Assembly: GCF_001519075.1 (NCBI RefSeq)
Contig: NZ_KQ954244.1
Location: 1,071,934-1,135,933 of the forward strand
Length of the DNA: 64,000 bases
Source of the DNA: Novosphingobium fuchskuhlense
GTDB taxonomy: Bacteria > Pseudomonadota > Alphaproteobacteria > Sphingomonadales > Sphingomonadaceae
Reading direction: 5' to 3'
Made by a program: the position numbers and the translations under genes. The stretch's first letter is position 1, and each line of letters begins with the position of its first letter. The notes below the pieces were generated by a model. It ran no database searches, was not told the origin of the DNA, and worked only from the letters and a program-made list of their open reading frames with translations. This document shows, piece after piece, positions 35,341 to 42,125 of this stretch.

Positions 35341-36603
35341 ATGGCCCGTTCTTCCCCCGCCGCCGAAGAGGATATTCCCGGCGTCCCCGCCCGCCGCGCC
35401 GCGCTGCGCCTGCTCGATGCCGTGCTGCGCCGGGGCGATCCTCTTGATCAGGCCGCTCCGCCGGTCTTGCGCGGCATCGAACGTGGTGATGACCGCGCCC
35501 TCGCACTCGCCATAGCCCACGAGGCGCTGCGCTGGATGCCCGATCTCGACCGCCTGATCGACAGTGCCACCCGCCAGCCGCTTCCCGATGATGCCAAGGC
35601 CCGCAGCGTGCTGCGGCTCATGCTCGCGCAGGCGCTGCGTCTTGGCCTGCCGCCCCATGCGGTGATCGCGACAGGGCTGCCGCTGCTGGTTGGTGGGCCG
35701 CGCCGCCTCGCCCACGGCGTTTTCTCGGCTGTGCTGCGCGGTGATGGCTTGCCGGAGGCGCCCACGCTTCCGCACGCCGTTCATGATCGCTGGAGCGCAG
35801 CCTGGCCGGGCCGCGTCGATGCGATCGCCGCCGGCCTCGCCGTCCCGCCGCCGCTTGATCTCAGCTTGCGCGATGCGGCCCGAACCGCCGAATGGGCGGA
35901 CCGGCTTGGCGGCGTTTCACTGGCCCCGGGCCATGTTCGCCTTGCCCGCTCCGGGCCGATCGAACAGATCGAAGGCTTCGCCGAAGGCGCATGGTGGGTG
36001 CAGGATCTCGCCGCCACGGTCCCGGCCCGTCTGCTCGGACCGGGTGAGGGCCGCCGCGTCCTCGATCTCTGCGCTGCGCCCGGCGGCAAGACGATGCAGC
36101 TCGCGGCTGCTGGCTGGCAGGTCACCGTGCTCGACAAGTCCGCCCGTCGCCTCGAGCGCCTCGGCGAAAACGTCGCGCGCATCGGTCTTGCGGTCGATGT
36201 CGTTGTTGCCGATGCCATGCAGTGGCGCCCGGCCGAGCTCTACGATGCCGTGCTGATCGATGCGCCGTGCAGCGCCAGCGGCACCTGCCGCCGCCATCCG
36301 GACGTGCTCCACCGCCTTGTCGACCAGTCCGGCCTCGAAGACCTCCAGCGCGGGCTCCTCGAACGCGCCTCGGGCGCGCTGCGCGCCGATGGGCGGCTCG
36401 TCTATGCGGTCTGCTCGCTGGAGCCGGGCGAGGGTGAAGCCCAGGCCGCCTGGGTCAAGGCGCTCGGTCCTGTCCCGATTACTCCCAACCAGCTTCCCGA
36501 CGGAATCGCGCCGACGCCCGAAGGCTGGTTTCGCAGCGATCCCGGCATGCTGGCCGAGGCGGGCGGCATTGACGGCTTCTTTGCCGCCATGTGGGAGAAA
36601 TAG
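35341..36603 (+). CDS. RsmB-family (NOL1/NOP2/sun) RNA methyltransferase
   Basis: A 420-residue enzyme, probably making m5C in 16S rRNA. The N-terminal NusB-like helical domain (~15-140) precedes the SAM domain with VLDLCAAPGGKTMQLA (SAM loop), VVVADAMQW, and the two cysteines of the family: DAPCSASGTCRRHPD and YAVCSLEPGEG. The spacing fits RsmB. Start 35341 follows the divergent DUF1674 gene by 71 bases. The palindrome at 36611 follows the stop. Confidence 0.9.
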   Translation: MARSSPAAEEDIPGVPARRAALRLLDAVLRRGDPLDQAAPPVLRGIERGDDRALALAIAHEALRWMPDLDRLIDSATRQPLPDDAKARSVLRLMLAQALRLGLPPHAVIATGLPLLVGGPRRLAHGVFSAVLRGDGLPEAPTLPHAVHDRWSAAWPGRVDAIAAGLAVPPPLDLSLRDAARTAEWADRLGGVSLAPGHVRLARSGPIEQIEGFAEGAWWVQDLAATVPARLLGPGEGRRVLDLCAAPGGKTMQLAAAGWQVTVLDKSARRLERLGENVARIGLAVDVVVADAMQWRPAELYDAVLIDAPCSASGTCRRHPDVLHRLVDQSGLEDLQRGLLERASGALRADGRLVYAVCSLEPGEGEAQAAWVKALGPVPITPNQLPDGIAPTPEGWFRSDPGMLAEAGGIDGFFAAMWEK

Positions 36604-36610
36604 GGCGGGT

Positions 36611-36629
36611 ATTGGGAACAGTTCCCAAT
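36611..36629. repeat. perfect 9-bp inverted repeat after the methyltransferase gene
   Basis: ATTGGGAAC-A-GTTCCCAAT, with an outer GCGGGT/ACCCGC pairing at 36605-36641. It lies between convergent genes and could be a two-way terminator or, given the one-base centre, a protein site. Confidence 0.6.
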
Positions 36630-36700
36630 GGCCGCACCCGCATCCCCGACCCCGCTCATCCCGAGCATGGCCAGGGTTGCAGGCGCAAGCGGCCCTGTGC

Positions 36701-37240
36701 TTACCCCTTCACCTTGGCCGCAAAGCTCTTCCTGAGCTTCTGCAGCTTGGGCGGGATCACCGCGAGGCAATAGGAATTGCGCTGGCCTTCGCCCTGCCAA
36801 TATTCCTGATGGTAATCTTCTGCCGGATACCAGGTCGGCATGGCGCCATTCTCGTCCTCGATCACCGTCACCACCGGTTTGGTGCTGGCCGCCTGCGCGC
36901 GCGCGATCGCGGCTTCCATAGCTGCCCGCTGCTCGGCATCGGCAGGAAACAACGCCGAGCGGTACTGCGTGCCGATATCGTTGCCCTGCCGGTTCAGCGT
37001 CGTGGGATCGTGTGTTGCAAAGTGGATGTCGAGCAGATCGTCCAGCGAAAGCAGCGCGGGATCATACGTCACGCGGATCGCCTCGGCGTGCCCGGTCGTC
37101 CCGCTGCACACCTGCTTGTAGGTCGGGTTCACCGTGGACCCGCCGATGTAGCCGCTCTCCACGGCGGTCACGCCCACCACGTCGCGAAACACCGCCTCGG
37201 TGCACCAGAAGCACCCGCCCGCCATGATTGCCTGCGCCAT
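36701..37240 (-). CDS. msrA: peptide methionine sulfoxide reductase A
   Basis: A 179-residue repair enzyme reducing methionine-S-sulfoxide with thioredoxin. The catalytic GCFWCTE holds Cys10 and Cys13; GYIGG, GHAEAIRVTYDP and EDYHQEYW complete the family pattern. One further Cys (NSYCLAVI) near the C-terminus may help resolve the disulfide. No signal peptide, so cytoplasmic. The msrB partner is not adjacent. ATG start 144 bases from the divergent methyltransferase gene. Confidence 0.95.
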   Translation of the reverse strand: MAQAIMAGGCFWCTEAVFRDVVGVTAVESGYIGGSTVNPTYKQVCSGTTGHAEAIRVTYDPALLSLDDLLDIHFATHDPTTLNRQGNDIGTQYRSALFPADAEQRAAMEAAIARAQAASTKPVVTVIEDENGAMPTWYPAEDYHQEYWQGEGQRNSYCLAVIPPKLQKLRKSFAAKVKG

Positions 37241-37384
37241 TCACTTGTTCCTTGCTTCCCGGGGGAATCCCCCCGATGTCGTGCCCAATGGGCTGTGGGG
37301 CGAGATAGGAACGAACGACCCGGTTGTCATCGCCTCCTGCCCGCTTAGGCTACCATTTGCTCGATTCGCCTTCGGAGTTACCCC

Positions 37385-38245
37385 ATGCGCCCAGCTGCCC
37401 TTCGACCCGCCCTGCTCGCCGCCGTCCTGCTCGCCGCCGTGGCCGCTGTCCCCGCTGCGCTTCATGCGGCACCGGAAGGCCCCGTTGCCGCCGCGGCCGA
37501 TCCCGCCATGGCCAAGGCCCTCGCCGATCCCCGCCGCGACAAGGACCGCGTCCGCGATGCCTATCGCCACCCTGCCGAAACGCTGGCCTTCTTCCGCATC
37601 AAGCCGGGCATGACCGTGGCGGACTACATGCCGTCTTCGGGCTGGTACACGCGCATCCTCGTCCCCTACCTGGGCGACAAGGGCACCTATATCGGCCTCA
37701 CCGCGGGCTCTGCCACCGCCAGCGCCGAAACCAAGGCCCGCCTTCAGGCGTTCCCCGCGTCCTTCCCCGCAAAGGCGGCCGCATGGACCGGCGTCCCTGA
37801 GGCGCGCATCCCCGCCTACACGCTCGATGCCATCCCCGCCGAGCGCAAGGGCACGGTCGACCGCGTGATGATCATGCGCGAAGTCCACAACATGTGGCCG
37901 GACAATCTGCTCTACAACGATCTCGCCGCGATTCGCAGCCTGCTCAAGGACGATGGGCTCCTCGGGATCGAGGAACACCGCGCGCGTCCCGATGCCCCCG
38001 CTTCCTACACCCTTGGCACGATGGGCTACATGCGTGAGGCCGATGTCATCGCGCTCATCGAAGCCCACGGCTTCAAGCTGGTCGGCAAGAGCGAGATCAA
38101 CGCCAACCCGAAGGACACCGCGAACTGGCCCGACGGTGTCTGGACGCTGCCCCCGGTCCTCACCCTCAAGGACAAGGATCGCGCCAGATACGAAGCGATC
38201 GGCGAAAGCGACCGCATGACGCTGCTCTTCGCCAAGCGGCCCTGA
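37385..38245 (+). CDS. exported class I SAM methyltransferase (COG4798-like)
   Basis: A 286-residue protein with a signal peptide (hydrophobic residues ~8-28, cut near LHAAPEG). The remainder is a SAM-methyltransferase fold: FRIKPGMTVADYMPSSGWYTRILVPYLG (SAM loop region), DRVMIMREVHNMW, and LLKDDGLLGIEEH. SAM is not thought to be present in the periplasm, so either the leader is retained inside the cell or the protein does not methylate. Such leader-bearing predicted methyltransferases form a known uncharacterised family. Confidence 0.8.
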   Translation: MRPAALRPALLAAVLLAAVAAVPAALHAAPEGPVAAAADPAMAKALADPRRDKDRVRDAYRHPAETLAFFRIKPGMTVADYMPSSGWYTRILVPYLGDKGTYIGLTAGSATASAETKARLQAFPASFPAKAAAWTGVPEARIPAYTLDAIPAERKGTVDRVMIMREVHNMWPDNLLYNDLAAIRSLLKDDGLLGIEEHRARPDAPASYTLGTMGYMREADVIALIEAHGFKLVGKSEINANPKDTANWPDGVWTLPPVLTLKDKDRARYEAIGESDRMTLLFAKRP

Positions 38246-38270
38246 AGCAGTTTCTGCCCACCCTCAACCG

Positions 38271-38302
38271 TTCGTCATTCCCGCCTTCGCGGGAAGGACG
38301 AA
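38271..38302. repeat. palindromic intergenic element (terminator-like)
   Basis: TTCGTC-ATTCCCGC-CTTC-GCGGGAAG-GACGAA folds on itself. This CGTCATTCCCGC-type palindrome is a widespread intergenic element; here it follows the methyltransferase gene by 25 bases and may end its transcript. Confidence 0.65.
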
Positions 38303-38366
38303 GGTCTGATGTGTCTGTCATCGCATCCCCTTTGACATTCCCCCCCGGAACCACCAATTCCCCCGC

Positions 38367-39233
38367 ATGACCCAGCTCACCGTCGCCGCCCTCCAGCTCG
38401 CCCTGAACGCGCCCGACGCGCCGACCAACATCGCCGCCGTCAGCGCGCTGGTCGAGGCGGCGGCAGGGCAGGGCGCGCAAGTCGTGCTCCCGCCCGAACT
38501 CTTTGCAGGGCCCTATTTCTGCACGGTAGAGGACGAGGCCCTCTTCGCCCTCGCGCATCCGCTCGCCGAAGACCCTTCGGTCAAGGCCATGCAGGCGCTC
38601 GCCCGCACCCTGCGGATCGCCATCCCTACCAGCTTCTTCGAGCGCGAGGGGCATCACTACTACAACACCCTCGCCATGATCGGGCCGGAAGGCGAGATCA
38701 TGGGAACCTACCGCAAGAGCCATATCCCGGACGGCCCGGGCTATGAGGAGAAGTACTATTTCCGCCCCGGCAACACCGGCTTCAAGGTATGGGATGTCTT
38801 CGGCACGCGCATCGGCGTCGGCGTTTGCTGGGATCAGTGGTACCCCGAATGCGCGCGCGCGATGGCGCTGATGGGCGCCGAGGTGCTGTTCTACCCCACC
38901 GCCATCGGCAGTGAGCCCTATGATCCCGACCTCGATACCAGCCGCGTCTGGCGCCGCGCGATGATCGGCCATGCCGTGTCGAACTGCATGCCTGTCATCG
39001 CGGCAAACCGCATAGGCAGCGAAGGTGTCCAGGGAACGCCTCCGCAGCGCTTTTACGGCAACAGCTTCATCGCCGATCAGTGGGGCGATTTGCTCGCCGA
39101 ATACGGCGCGGAGGAAACCGGCATGCTTTTCGCGGCGCTCGATCTCGCCGAAGCCGCCCGCCACCGCGCCGGCATGGGTTTCTTCCGCGATCGCCGCCCG
39201 CAGCTCTACACCCGCCTTGCCGAAGATATCTGA
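38367..39233 (+). CDS. aguB: N-carbamoylputrescine amidase
   Basis: A 288-residue nitrilase-superfamily amidase turning N-carbamoylputrescine into putrescine, CO2 and ammonia. The triad is Glu44 (LPPELFAGPYFC), Lys117 (YRKSHIPDGPGY) and Cys154 (VGVCWDQWYPE). The HIPDGPGYxEKYYFRPG and FYGxSFI segments are typical of AguB. The agmatine deiminase gene (aguA), often adjacent, is not seen. folK begins within its 3' end. Confidence 0.92.
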   Translation: MTQLTVAALQLALNAPDAPTNIAAVSALVEAAAGQGAQVVLPPELFAGPYFCTVEDEALFALAHPLAEDPSVKAMQALARTLRIAIPTSFFEREGHHYYNTLAMIGPEGEIMGTYRKSHIPDGPGYEEKYYFRPGNTGFKVWDVFGTRIGVGVCWDQWYPECARAMALMGAEVLFYPTAIGSEPYDPDLDTSRVWRRAMIGHAVSNCMPVIAANRIGSEGVQGTPPQRFYGNSFIADQWGDLLAEYGAEETGMLFAALDLAEAARHRAGMGFFRDRRPQLYTRLAEDI

Positions 39234-39771
39234 ACCGGCTTCCGGCGAGGGGTGGGGCTACCTGATCGCGCTCGGCTCCAACCAGCGCCATCCGCGCCAC
39301 GGCTCACCGCCACAGGTCCTGCGTGCCGCGCTCGCCGCCATGGCGGGGGAGGGGCTCGTGATCGCGGCCATGTCGCCTGTCATCGCCAGTGCCCCTGTCG
39401 GCCCCTCGCGCCGACGCTATGCCAATGCCGCCGCCCGGATCGCCACCCCGCTCGATCCCCCCGCGCTCCTGGCCCTGCTGCAATCGCTCGAAACCCGCTT
39501 CGGCCGTGTCCGCCGCGGGGCACGCTGGGGGGCCCGCACGCTCGATCTCGACGTGATCCTGTGGAGTGGTGGTCCGTGGTCCAGCAAGACCCTCACCATC
39601 CCGCACCCCCGCATCCGGGAGCGTCCTTTCGTGCTCGGTCCCGCCGCCGCGGTCGCGCCGGGCTGGCGCGATCCTTCGGACACCTGCACCATCCGCCACC
39701 TCCACGCCCGCTTGACCCGGCCCCGCCCCATCCGTAGGGCGAAGCCTCACCGCCTGCGTGTGGGCCCTTAG
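39217..39771 (+). CDS. folK: 2-amino-4-hydroxy-6-hydroxymethyldihydropteridine diphosphokinase
   Basis: Folate-pathway kinase moving pyrophosphate from ATP to the hydroxymethyl pterin; 184 residues. YLIALGSNQRH, ASAPVGPSRRRYANAAARI, and RWGARTLDLDVILW followed by IPHPRIRERPFVLGPAA are the HPPK signatures. No ATG lies in frame near the domain start; TTG at 39217, inside aguB, is the best choice, so the N-terminus is uncertain. The TAG stop (39769-39771) lies inside tRNA-Lys, giving a 10-base overlap. Confidence 0.85.
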   Translation: MPKISEPASGEGWGYLIALGSNQRHPRHGSPPQVLRAALAAMAGEGLVIAAMSPVIASAPVGPSRRRYANAAARIATPLDPPALLALLQSLETRFGRVRRGARWGARTLDLDVILWSGGPWSSKTLTIPHPRIRERPFVLGPAAAVAPGWRDPSDTCTIRHLHARLTRPRPIRRAKPHRLRVGP

Positions 39772-39837
39772 CTCAGTCGGTAGAGCAACTGACTTTTAAT
39801 CAGTAGGTCGCTGGTTCGAACCCAGCAGGGCTCACCA
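39762..39837 (+). tRNA. tRNA-Lys (TTT)
   Basis: A 76-nt cloverleaf. Acceptor GGGCCCT pairs with AGGGCTC (one G-U), D-arm GCTC/GAGC, anticodon stem ACTGA/TCAGT with loop CTTTTAA (anticodon TTT), T-arm GCTGG-TTCGAAC-CCAGC, encoded CCA. Its 3' half is duplicated perfectly at 52514. Confidence 0.98.
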
Positions 39838-39838
39838 T
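39795..39838 (+). repeat. attachment-site repeat, left (inside tRNA-Lys)
   Basis: The 44 bases from the tRNA anticodon to just past CCA are identical to 52514-52557. Tyrosine recombinases often use this part of a tRNA, starting in the anticodon loop, as attB. Confidence 0.8.
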
Positions 39839-40253
39839 TTTTGATTACGATATCAAATATTTGAGCGAACCGAATTGCAGGACGGTGTCGCTTCAACTGC
39901 GACTAGGTAGCTTCCTAGGTAGCTAGGTGTTTAAGCTAGGTCCCCTTCGCTGTTTTCATCAGGCAGCGGACATTGCACTGATGGATCGACTGACAGCTCA
40001 GGTTCTGCTGGCGATCGAGGAACGCGACTCGGCGCCCCTCACTCGGACCTGACAGCCAAAGCACCTGCTTCAACCACAGATGTTGCAGCGGCCTATGCGC
40101 AGCGCAGACGTGCGTAAGTGCGTGCAACTTGCCGTGGTTCTGCCGTTCCCTATCTGCTGCCGGTAGGTCCGACTGCAGACAGGAAACGACATGGGGTGTC
40201 TCCCCTCTCGGGATCAAAACCGAGGAACTGGGCCTTGCTCGGCGATGATGCGG
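39838..40253. other. non-coding stretch downstream of tRNA-Lys
   Basis: About 415 bases with no supported gene, where an integrase would be expected in a fresh island. Near the tRNA, CTAGGTAGC occurs twice (39903-39911 and 39915-39923) with further TAGG-containing variants to about 39940; such short repeats could be recombinase arm sites. A 93-codon frame on the minus strand (39936-40217) shows no family. Confidence 0.45.
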
Positions 40254-40436
40254 CTATTTCTTCACCGCGTCGCGCGCGGCATCCTTCAGGCGGCCGGCTG
40301 CCTTTTGGACTTTGCCGAGCACCTGGTCGGTTTCTCCCTCGACAACCAGTTTCGTATTGCCGGTAGCCTTCCCGACGCCTTCCTTGATGATGCCCTTGGC
40401 CTGTTCGAGCGACCCGGCGATTCTGTCCTTGTCCAT
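40254..40436 (-). CDS. CsbD-family stress protein
   Basis: A 60-residue charged helical protein: MDKDRIAGSLEQAKGIIKE, then GKATGNTKLVVEGETDQVLGKVQ, the CsbD pattern. CsbD-like proteins are induced by general stress (sigma-B in Bacillus, EcfG-type control in alphaproteobacteria); their action is unknown. Start 40436 has GGGAG about 9 bases upstream; a TTG further up is less likely. Confidence 0.92.
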   Translation of the reverse strand: MDKDRIAGSLEQAKGIIKEGVGKATGNTKLVVEGETDQVLGKVQKAAGRLKDAARDAVKK

Positions 40437-40923
40437 GGCATGAACTCCCAAGCCTGACCGCGAAATGCTGGTCCGACGAGGCGGGATAGGCCTTGCGACG
40501 GGGACCGCACGGGTCGGAAACTACCCAGTCCGGCCCAAATCGGCGGGACACAGCCGGCGCGCCGCGCATGGGTAGTTTCCGAGGCTGTGCCTGATCCGGC
40601 AGGCGGCCTAGTTGGGAAGTGCGATGCCGGCGATGGCCCTTTCCCCCAAGCCTTGAGGGCCCGGTCGCAACGGGCGGGTTTGCGACCAACCTCCAGCCTG
40701 CGGCATTACACTTGAGGCCGGCGGTTGTTTGCAACCGTCGGCTTCCCTTTCACGCCGGTACCGCGGGGCGGGTTGTGGCGGACGAGGTGCGCTTTTGCGG
40801 TCCGGGAAGGAGCCAGAAGCCATGCCCGCCGACCACCGCGACACTGCGGGCCGACCCCACTCTTTCGCCCCTCTTACCCCGTGGCCGCATTGTGCGACGC
40901 CACCAAGAACGAACGGATATCTC
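40437..40923. other. regulatory gap between CsbD and the OmpA-like gene, with several hairpins
   Basis: No gene is seen. It holds the long inverted repeat 40514-40582 and two small hairpins, GGTCGCAA-9-TTGCGACC (about 40668-40692) and GGTTG-TTTG-CAACC (about 40724-40737). These may belong to divergent promoters or leader structures. The ATG at 40924 lacks a strong ribosome site. Confidence 0.45.
40514..40582. repeat. 14-bp perfect inverted repeat upstream of CsbD
   Basis: TCGGAAACTACCCA (40514-40527) and TGGGTAGTTTCCGA (40569-40582), 41 bases apart. The core GTAGTTTCCGAGG recurs at about 48554-48566 upstream of the broken lipoprotein gene, so it may be a shared control site in this interval. 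Confidence 0.55.
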
Positions 40924-42051
40924 ATGAGGAAAATCATCGTCAGCCTGTTGCTGGCTTCAAGCGCGCTAGGTGCAAGCGCGCATGCCAACGAAACCGGCCC
41001 TTACGTCACAATTGAAGGTGGCGCGGTCAAACAGGAGCATTCGGACGTCTTCAGTGCGGGCGGTGCCGAGCATACCGACCGGTTCAAGACCGGCTGGGAA
41101 GCGGGCGCCGCCTTGGGCTATGATCTCGGCCACTTCCGGCTCGAGGCAGAGGGCTTCTACGCCCGCTCGAACCTGCGCGACCAGAGTCGGCCGATCGGCA
41201 CGCCCTTGCCCAACGGCAGCTTTACTGGCGCAGACGGCCTTTCCGGCCGGACCAGCACGATCGCCGCAATGGGCAATGTGCTGATCGGGCTTGGCCACTG
41301 GGGCGGGATCAAGGCCTATGCCGGCGCCGGTGCAGGCTATGCCACCACCAAGTTGACTGAAAACCTTCCCTTCGCAGTCAGAATCCACGATCGGGCGCAT
41401 GGCTTTGCCTGGCAGGCCCTCGCGGGGATCACAGTGCCGATTAGCCACAACATCGATCTCGGCGTAAAGTACCGCTATTTCCGCCCCGACGGTGCGGACA
41501 AGTTCACTGCACAAGATGGCACCGCGCGGTCGGCACACTTGCGCTCGCATGCACTGCTAGCCACGCTGACCCTCAATTTCGGCGGCCGCGCGGGCGAGCC
41601 TGAACCCGAGGCCGCACCGCCGCCACCGCCGCCGCCTCCGCCGCCTGCTCCTCCGCCGCCGCCTCCTCCGCCTCCGCCGCCCCCTCCGCTTGCCGTGGTC
41701 TGCAACAAGGGCCCGTTCATCGTGTTCTTCGATTGGGACAAGTCCGATATCTCGCCCGAGGCGGCGAGCGTTCTGGACAATGCGGTCCAGGCTTACGGGA
41801 ACTGCGGCAATATCGGCATCATGCTGGCGGGGCACACCGACAGCTCGGGCTCGCCGCGCTACAACCTCAGCCTGTCGACACGGCGCGACACCGAGGTTCA
41901 GGGCTACCTGACCGGGCACGGTGTCTCCGCTGGGGCGATCTCGAGCCAGGCATACGGCGAAACCAGCCAGCGCGTGCCTACCGCCGACGGTGTGCGCGAA
42001 GTGCAGAACCGGCGCGTGGAGATCAGTTACGGCCCGGGTTCGGGCTCCTGA
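40924..42051 (+). CDS. OmpA-family outer membrane protein
   Basis: A 375-residue porin-like protein. A signal peptide (ASSALGASAHA) leads into an eight-strand barrel domain of alternating residues (~25-222). A proline run of over twenty residues follows (~232-258), then a C-terminal OmpA peptidoglycan-binding domain (FFDWDKSDISPEA, LAGHTDSSGSPRYNLSLSTRR, NRRVEIS). It links the outer membrane to the cell wall. The poly-Pro linker is coded by a long CCG/CCT tract that may vary in length. Confidence 0.92.
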   Translation: MRKIIVSLLLASSALGASAHANETGPYVTIEGGAVKQEHSDVFSAGGAEHTDRFKTGWEAGAALGYDLGHFRLEAEGFYARSNLRDQSRPIGTPLPNGSFTGADGLSGRTSTIAAMGNVLIGLGHWGGIKAYAGAGAGYATTKLTENLPFAVRIHDRAHGFAWQALAGITVPISHNIDLGVKYRYFRPDGADKFTAQDGTARSAHLRSHALLATLTLNFGGRAGEPEPEAAPPPPPPPPPPAPPPPPPPPPPPPPLAVVCNKGPFIVFFDWDKSDISPEAASVLDNAVQAYGNCGNIGIMLAGHTDSSGSPRYNLSLSTRRDTEVQGYLTGHGVSAGAISSQAYGETSQRVPTADGVREVQNRRVEISYGPGSGS

Positions 42052-42075
42052 TCCAGCGCATCGCATAACGAGAAT

Positions 42076-42103
42076 ATGGGGTCGGCCGCAAGGTCGGCCC
42101 CAT
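42076..42103. terminator. hairpin between convergent OmpA-like and hybrid kinase genes
   Basis: ATGGGGTCGGCC-GCAA-GGTCGGCCCCAT forms a 12-bp stem allowing G-U pairs, 25 bases after the porin stop. It is placed to stop both convergent transcripts. Confidence 0.65.
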
Positions 42104-42125
42104 TGCCGTTCTGGCCCTAGAACTT

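Noticed and set aside
39936..40217. Minus-strand 93-codon frame as an integrase relic
   Set aside because: No tyrosine-recombinase R-H-R-Y pattern is visible in it.
41614..41692. CCG/CCT-rich repeat tract as a CRISPR or satellite
   Set aside because: It simply encodes the poly-proline linker of the OmpA-like protein; no spaced repeats of CRISPR type occur anywhere in the window.
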